In this document: one piece after another, positions 60,185-64,000 of the stretch | Numbering within the stretch: position 1 is the stretch's first letter | Layout: each line of letters starts with the position of its first letter | Assembly: GCF_000718135.1 (NCBI RefSeq) | Contig: NZ_JOEM01000026.1 | Coordinates: 36,258-100,257 of the forward strand | Direction of reading: 5' to 3' | Length of the DNA stretch: 64,000 nucleotides | Origin: Streptomyces cyaneofuscatus | GTDB taxonomy: Bacteria > Actinomycetota > Actinomycetes > Streptomycetales > Streptomycetaceae | The notes under the pieces: generated by a model | Seen by the model: the letters and a program-made list of their open reading frames with translations, nothing else | The model's database searches: none | Told to the model about the DNA's origin: nothing | Program-made: the position numbers and the translations under genes

Positions 60185-60312
60185 AGCTGCGGGGCGTACT
60201 TGGGGCGGCTGCCGTCCGGAGACGGCTTCGGCTCCGACGGCGGCGTCCACGGCTTGTCCGACGGCGGCCCACCATGCTTACCGTCGTCCATCAGTGCGGT
60301 GCTGCTCATCAT
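60181..60312 (-). CDS. Short Pro-rich peptide, candidate RiPP precursor
   Basis: A 43-residue peptide. It starts MMSSTALMDDGKHGG, has a Pro/Lys/Ser/Glu-rich middle, and ends near PKYAPQL. ATG 60312 (or 60309) lies behind AAAGGAG. Two Asp-Gly dyads (DDGKHG at residues 9-14; PDGSRP at 32-37) are favoured sites of aspartimide formation. GKHG resembles a motif in precursors of ATP-grasp-modified peptides, as I remember that family. It overlaps the methyltransferase gene by GTGA. It has no Cys and few Thr, so lanthionine or thiazole chemistry is unlikely. Confidence 0.65.
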   Translation of the reverse strand: MMSSTALMDDGKHGGPPSDKPWTPPSEPKPSPDGSRPKYAPQL

Positions 60313-60338
60313 GCATCTCCTTTATGGAGTGGATTGGT

Positions 60339-60530
60339 TCAGCTGCCCGGGTGGCGCAGCCGGTAGATCCCGAACGGCGGAAAGAGGTCGACACGTCGCG
60401 GACAGCTGCCCTCGGCGCACCCCCGGCACAACAGATCCCGGCCCTTCGTGGTGCGCCGGACAGCCGTGACCGGGGCACGCCAACACGCCTCGCAAATACG
60501 GACATCCGTAGGCGACAAGCTGACACTCAC
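60339..60530 (-). CDS. Small Cys-rich zinc-ribbon-like protein
   Basis: A 63-residue protein starting VSVSLSPTDVRICEACWRAP, with CEAC and later CRGCAEGSC. The two CxxC knuckles would bind one zinc. The end has VDLFPPFGIYRLRHPG. GTG 60530 overlaps the upstream gene's TGA by GTGA. It is followed 26 bases later by the peptide gene. No family is recognised; it may bind nucleic acid or a partner in the operon. Confidence 0.6.
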   Translation of the reverse strand: MSVSLSPTDVRICEACWRAPVTAVRRTTKGRDLLCRGCAEGSCPRRVDLFPPFGIYRLRHPGS

Positions 60531-60826
60531 CCGGCTTCCTGGAGGACGGTGGCGGTCATGTGACACGGACAGCCACAGTCCGCCTGCCGGCAGACCGCGT
60601 GGGCGGCGGCCAGGTCCGAGACCGAGGCACCACGGCAGACGACGCTGTACGGGCCGTCCGCCCCGGCCGTCAGCTCGCCCCGAGATGTGTCCGCCTCCTC
60701 GGCCAGATCGGCCCCGGTGATCGGCTCGCCACGCCGGAGCAGCGTCACCCCATGCTCGGGGCAGTAGGCCCCGGTGTCGTCCTCGATCGGGAAGTCGTGG
60801 GCGTCGCCCTCCGCGTAACACCTCAC
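60527..60826 (-). CDS. Small Cys-containing protein, third of the operon
   Basis: A 99-residue acidic protein: VRCYAEGDAHDFPIEDDTGAYC at the N-terminus with a possible CPEHG turn, a middle GADLAEEADTSRGELTAGADG, and a Cys-rich end CRQADCGCPCHM. GTG 60826 overlaps the preceding gene's TGA by GTGA, and its own TGA overlaps the next gene by GTGA. Cysteine and histidine content suggests metal binding. No known family. Confidence 0.6.
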   Translation of the reverse strand: MRCYAEGDAHDFPIEDDTGAYCPEHGVTLLRRGEPITGADLAEEADTSRGELTAGADGPYSVVCRGASVSDLAAAHAVCRQADCGCPCHMTATVLQEAG

Positions 60827-60960
60827 CTGCGGGCCTCCCGCCAGACCCGGCCAAGCTTGACCGCCGTCGGACACGAGAGCCCGGCAAGACAGGTGGGGCA
60901 GTGCTGGGTGTGCCCGAGCCAGGTCTTGTAGGCGGTGTCTCCGGGAGCGGCGATCTTCAC
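60823..60960 (-). CDS. Tiny Cys-containing protein, 45 residues
   Basis: The peptide [20 protein letters not shown], then CPTCLAGLSCPTAVKLGRVWR has a CxxC plus a third Cys, a His nearby and a basic end. The pattern His...CPTC...C is common in tiny streptomycete proteins found with XRE regulators. GTG 60960 overlaps the previous TGA by GTGA. The function is not known. Confidence 0.6.
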   Translation of the reverse strand: MKIAAPGDTAYKTWLGHTQHCPTCLAGLSCPTAVKLGRVWREARR

Positions 60961-61109
60961 GAGGCGCCCTCGGAGCAGGTGGGGCATTCGCAAGCGGGGT
61001 ATGCGGGCGCGTACTCCGGTCTGTCCAGTGGCGCCACTTCGGCTTCCGGACGGATCACCCGGGTACCGCCCTCGCGGTCCACCTCGTACACCTTGATCGT
61101 CATCGTCAC
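60957..61109 (-). CDS. Tiny protein, first gene of the six-gene operon
   Basis: A 50-residue protein, [20 protein letters not shown], then [29 protein letters not shown], ending with CECPTC. It starts at GTG 61109 (GGAAGG nine bases upstream) or ATG 61103. It is the first of the chain, next to the divergent XRE gene. It ends in a metal-binding-like Cys cluster but has no recognised family. Confidence 0.58.
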   Translation of the reverse strand: MTMTIKVYEVDREGGTRVIRPEAEVAPLDRPEYAPAYPACECPTCSEGAS

Positions 61110-61140
61110 GACACATGCCCTTCCACTACGTTCAGTCGCC

Positions 61141-61164
61141 CCGTCGTCACTGTGGCTACGACGG
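61141..61164. promoter_or_regulatory. Inverted repeat in the XRE/operon divergent gap
   Basis: CCGTCGT (61141-61147) and ACGACGG (61158-61164) form a perfect 7-base inverted repeat in the gap between the operon start and the XRE gene. Its position suits an operator of the XRE protein acting on both directions. Confidence 0.45.
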
Positions 61165-61240
61165 TAGGGAGCGGGAGCCACCGCTTGAACTGACCGCGAG
61201 TACGGGTGTCCGGCTGCGGTCGACAGGCAAGGGGGACACC

Positions 61241-62359
61241 ATGGACAGCGGCGCACGCACTTCCCTGACCAGTGGTCAGGGAAGGCCGCAGAGGAGCCGT
61301 GGCGGGACCGTGTCCGGGTACGTGTTCCGCCTGATTCGCGAGCAGTTGGGTCACACCCAGGATTCCCTCGCGGAGCAGCTGCGACTTTCGCCCGACACCG
61401 TCGCAGGCTGGGAGTCGGGGCGTCGCCCCCTGATCGCTGTGCCGGTCGGGCAGATGCTCGTCTACCGCCATCAGCTCCTACGGCTGGGTAGTGCGCCGGC
61501 CTTGCTCATGACTCTGGAACGGGCCATGGAGGCCGACGTACTGCTGGGAGCGGCTCTCGACGAGGACGTACCCGCGCGTGACAGCCCACTCGGTGCGTGG
61601 GTCATGCAGCGCGAGCTGGTCGAGGTGCTGTCCTGGCCGCTCAACGGCGTGACTCCGACACCGTTGCGCACGCTGCCCGACCCGCCGCGACCACGCCGGG
61701 GCCCCGTACCGCGAGGACCGGAGCTCCCTGCTGCCGACCGCAGGCGCTTCTTTTCCCGCATGCGCCAGGCAGCAGAGCAGGCGCATGGCAGGGACCGCTT
61801 TCTGCTACGCCGCCAAGCCCTTTACCTGGCCGGGTACGACGCCGCATCCGACACTTCCGAGTGGCTGGCCCAACAGCAGCGGGCCGAGCGCCCGGACGGC
61901 TGGCTGACCAACTGGCTCAACGCCCGTTCGGTCGCGGCCGTCGCCGCCAGACAAGGCGATCGGGACCGAATGGAGCACTTCATCACCACGGCCCTCTCCG
62001 ATGACGACGCGGGCGAGGCAGCGAACCTCAACTACTGGGCGTACTGGATCGGAGAGGCACCGCATATCCAGCTGTCCGACGACTTCATCGCCGACACGAA
62101 CCCAGGCCCGTGGTCAGGCGACAAGCTGATGCGTCACCTCGTGCGGGGCTTGACTCCGGACCACGGATTCTTCGATCTGAACGTCCACACTCTGTGGGCA
62201 TTGGTCGCCGCCCGCCCGAACCTGCTGCGTCCCGGAACCCTGATCGGCAACGAACTACGCGCATCCCTGCCCGTGATGTTGGATGGTCGGGAGCTGTCGG
62301 CGCGATCACGCCGAGAGCTGGAGGGCATCCGGTACGCGATTCGCCTCGCTGAGGCGTGA
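61241..62359 (+). CDS. XRE-family regulator with a helical C-terminal domain
   Basis: A 372-residue regulator. The Cro/XRE-type HTH is at about residues 30-80 ([36 protein letters not shown]). The remaining 290 residues are helical, with no clear sensor motif; the form is that of streptomycete XRE regulators that control small-gene clusters. ATG 61241 follows AAGGGGG. It is divergent from the six-gene operon and 12 bases before the HD gene. Probably the local regulator. Confidence 0.85.
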   Translation: MDSGARTSLTSGQGRPQRSRGGTVSGYVFRLIREQLGHTQDSLAEQLRLSPDTVAGWESGRRPLIAVPVGQMLVYRHQLLRLGSAPALLMTLERAMEADVLLGAALDEDVPARDSPLGAWVMQRELVEVLSWPLNGVTPTPLRTLPDPPRPRRGPVPRGPELPAADRRRFFSRMRQAAEQAHGRDRFLLRRQALYLAGYDAASDTSEWLAQQQRAERPDGWLTNWLNARSVAAVAARQGDRDRMEHFITTALSDDDAGEAANLNYWAYWIGEAPHIQLSDDFIADTNPGPWSGDKLMRHLVRGLTPDHGFFDLNVHTLWALVAARPNLLRPGTLIGNELRASLPVMLDGRELSARSRRELEGIRYAIRLAEA

Positions 62360-62371
62360 GAGGAGGAGGTC

Positions 62372-62953
62372 GTGGCTGACGACCTGTCCGCGGTGGGCCG
62401 CTTCCTGTACGAGGCGGGCACACTCAAGCAGACGCGGCGCACCGGCTGGTGGATGGCCGGGGTACGTGACCCCGAGAGCGTCGCCGAGCACTCCTGGCGC
62501 ACGGCGCTGATCGCCACGATCATCGCGAAACTGGAGGGCGCCGACCCCGCCCAAGCCGCCTACCTCGCCGTGTGGCACGACACACAGGAGAGCCGGACCG
62601 GGGACGTGAACCACCTCGGGAAGAAATACGCGCCCGCCGGCAACCCGCAGGAAGTCACCACCGACCAGACGGCAGGCATGCCCGAGCTACTGGCCTCTGC
62701 GGTCCGCGAACTGGTCGCGGAGTACGAAGCGAAGGAGTCGCCCGAGGCCGTCTGCGCCCGCGACGCGGACAAGCTGGAATGCCTCCTCCAGGGCATCGAG
62801 TACAAGGCCCAGGGCTACGAGAACGCCCAGCGCTGGATCGACAACAGCCGCAGCCGCCTCATCACCGCAACGGCGAACCGACTGGCCGACGAACTCCTGG
62901 CCCAAGGATCTCTCGACTGGCTGCGCACAGCTCTCGGGGAGGGCAAGAAGTAG
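62372..62953 (+). CDS. HD-domain hydrolase (YfbR-like nucleotidase)
   Basis: A 193-residue HD-superfamily protein. Metal ligands: His in ESVAEHSWRTALIA, and His-Asp in AVWHDTQESRTGD, with a later Asp in CARDADKLECLLQG. The layout is that of YfbR-type 5'-deoxynucleotidases. It follows the XRE gene with a strong AGGAGGAGG ribosome site, so both are in one transcript. Its role in the island may be nucleotide turnover or signalling, but that is inference. Confidence 0.88.
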   Translation: MADDLSAVGRFLYEAGTLKQTRRTGWWMAGVRDPESVAEHSWRTALIATIIAKLEGADPAQAAYLAVWHDTQESRTGDVNHLGKKYAPAGNPQEVTTDQTAGMPELLASAVRELVAEYEAKESPEAVCARDADKLECLLQGIEYKAQGYENAQRWIDNSRSRLITATANRLADELLAQGSLDWLRTALGEGKK

Positions 62954-63169
62954 CCCCCTGGGGTGCGGGCGGAATGTGAAGTCCGGCCGCACCGGAGGGC
63001 TGTGCCTCGTCGCTGTGGGCGAGGGCCTGCGCGGACAGATGGCATGGCTGTGCATCGAGATAATGAGAGTTGCGCGACTCCGTAACGGGGCCCGAGGGGA
63101 GATATGTCCGTTTCTCGAGAAGTAAGTAAAAACGACCCTCCGGCCACCTAAACCCGCAGGTCACGAACT
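62954..63169 (+). promoter_or_regulatory. CRISPR leader-like region
   Basis: The 216 bases before the first repeat of the array include an AT-rich segment (GAAGTAAGTAAAAACGACC near 63118-63136) next to the array, as leaders do. It is upstream relative to the array orientation, since the distal repeat (63414) is the degraded one. Confidence 0.5.
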
Positions 63170-63442
63170 GTCGTCCCCGCACGTGCGGGGGTGTTCCCGG
63201 CCTCCACAGCTACATGGCGGGCCACGAGGAGTCGTCCCTGCGCGTGCGGGGGTGTTCCCGTCGACGTCGACCCAGCCGGGTTCGAGCTCGAGTCGTCCCC
63301 GCGCGTGCGGGGGTGTTCCCGCCCCCCGGCTCCAAAGCCGTTGACATCCGGAGTCGTCCCCGCGCGTGCGGGGGTGTTCCCGCGGGGATGCGCTTCGGTG
63401 CCGCTCTGGCCCTGTCGTCCCCGTGCGTGCGGGGATGTTGCG
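63170..63442 (+). CRISPR. Type I-E-like CRISPR array, five repeats
   Basis: Five 29-base repeats at 63170-63198, 63231-63259, 63292-63320, 63353-63381 and 63414-63442 enclose four spacers of exactly 32 bases (63199-63230, 63260-63291, 63321-63352, 63382-63413). The repeat contains GCGCGTGCGGGGGTGTTCCC, with a small palindrome CCCCGC/GCGGGG as in type I-E of actinomycetes. Repeats 1, 2 and 5 have substitutions, most in repeat 5, so the leader end is on the left. Cas genes are not in the window; if present they lie further right. Confidence 0.93.
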
Positions 63443-63854
63443 CTCTGAGTTGGTCTTCCTCAGTGGCCCTTTCTGCCCTCGGCAGAGACGGGGAGACGGG
63501 CGTCCCCGGGGCTTGGAGCTCAGGCTTCGGGCGCCGAGCTTCGGGGGCGGTCGGTTCGCTCTTCGGGGGTACTTGGGCGGGGTCGGGCCCGAAGCTTGGG
63601 TTTCGGGGTTCGGGCTTCGGGATGCGGGCTTCGGGATTCGAGCGCCTTCTTTAACTGGCGCGTGCGATTGGGGGGTTAGGGGAAACCTCCCCAACCTCCC
63701 TGACCCGTAACGGCGAGCAAGTATGACTAATGGTGACGGCTTGCGGCGGAGCGTCACGAGTGCTTACGGTTCGAGAACTGAACGACCCCGACACGGTGTA
63801 GCAAGCACCAGGCCGGGGTCTCACCGCAAGATCGATCCCGTGGAAGGCGATCCC
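63443..63854. other. 412-base gap with a TTCGGG-rich tract
   Basis: No gene is supported. From about 63520 to 63640 it contains at least seven TTCGGG words, including a repeated GCGGGCTTCGGGAT-like unit. Further on is a hairpin, GACCCCG (63784-63790) with CGGGGTC (63814-63820) and an inner GGTG/CACC pair (63795-63809), just before the last gene. Confidence 0.5.
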
Positions 63855-64000
63855 GTGGCTATCCAGCACACTAGCTCTGCCCTGCCTGACCCCGCACGCT
63901 CCGCCGCGTACCCGATGGCCATGCGGTGGGTGTTCCGCACGTTCTGGTCCCGCACCGCCCACGACAACGAGTGGTGGACCACCTACCTCACCACCGAGAA
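63855..64000 (+). CDS. Unidentified protein, N-terminal fragment
   Basis: GTG 63855 opens a frame that runs out of the window after 48 codons. It reads VAIQHTSSALPDPARSAAYP and then MRWVFRTFWSRTAHDNEWWTTYL, with many aromatic residues. GGAAGG is located eight bases before the start. No family is recognised from this part. Confidence 0.5.
   Translation, partial: MAIQHTSSALPDPARSAAYPMAMRWVFRTFWSRTAHDNEWWTTYLTTE

Noticed and set aside
59081..60312. Graspetide or FxLD lanthipeptide cluster
   Set aside because: There is no ATP-grasp ligase and no LanM-type gene near, and the peptide lacks the FxLD motif and Cys. Only the methyltransferase style is shared.
58631..63442. Prophage or integrated plasmid carrying the accessory genes
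   Set aside because: No integrase, excisionase, replication or structural gene and no tRNA target are visible in the window, so a mobile element cannot be supported even though the island is probably acquired.
63443..64000. cas gene next to the array
   Set aside because: The only frame after the array (from 63855) shows no Cas motif in its 48 visible codons. Type I-E operons may lie outside the window.

Overview
This 64 kb window is chromosomal DNA from a Streptomyces or a very close actinomycete. The GC content is very high, third codon positions are almost all G or C, GTG starts are common, and genes are often joined by 4-base ATGA or GTGA overlaps. The families are typical of the genus: DasR-like operator, HxlR, TetR and CGNR regulators, an ECF sigma factor with its anti-sigma factor, DUF4232 and SCO4225-type proteins, and type I-E CRISPR repeats. 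The species cannot be named from the sequence alone.

Layout. 1-4.1 kb: small redox enzymes (end of a flavin monooxygenase, a 6PGDH-like reductase, an NmrA-like protein) each next to a regulator (HxlR, AraC, MarR). 4.27-4.34 kb: initiator tRNA-fMet with a perfect 19-bp terminator. 4.5-28.4 kb: a catabolic region for an unidentified acid or ring-derived substrate, with an NDP-forming acyl-CoA synthetase, enoyl-CoA hydratase, ferredoxin and ferredoxin reductase, an HsaB-like flavin reductase, zinc alcohol dehydrogenase, three acyl-CoA dehydrogenases, an SDR, a cyclase-family hydrolase, a TIM-barrel amidohydrolase and an AMP-forming CoA ligase. Interspersed are transporters and regulators (two MFS, GlxA-like, TetR, CGNR). 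A palindrome of the form CTGACnGnnCGTCAG recurs before four of these promoters and suggests one regulon.

28.5-42.2 kb: mostly core genes, with an EF-hand protein, a STAS protein, an ECF sigma factor and its zinc-finger anti-sigma partner, a YaaH-type transporter, purU, a branched-chain-type binding lipoprotein, a Gln/Pro-rich membrane protein, an HTH/TPR-like regulator, a primase-polymerase fragment and a two-gene ABC exporter. 42.2-50.9 kb: alpha/beta hydrolase lacking its serine, DtxR-type regulator, SIS sugar isomerase behind a DasR-like site, then a two-component system next to a four-gene MacB-like efflux operon. 50.9-58.6 kb: PAS protein with an apparent frameshift, a structured RNA candidate, pdxH, a citrate synthase, VOC and DUF4232 proteins, a small membrane protein and an orphan P450.

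58.7-63.5 kb is an accessory island. A decayed CRISPR remnant (58784-58934) and a five-repeat CRISPR array (63170-63442) lie on its two sides, with no cas gene in view. Between them is a minus-strand operon of six overlapping or nearly abutting genes: three tiny Cys-containing proteins, a Cys-rich zinc-ribbon-like protein, a 43-residue Pro-rich peptide, and a PIMT-type protein methyltransferase with a long C-terminal extension. It is divergent from an XRE regulator and an HD-domain hydrolase. The peptide-methyltransferase pair, translationally coupled and with Asp-Gly motifs in the peptide, looks like an aspartimide-type RiPP system without the ATP-grasp ligase that normally accompanies it. 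This is the most interesting candidate for an undescribed system in the window.
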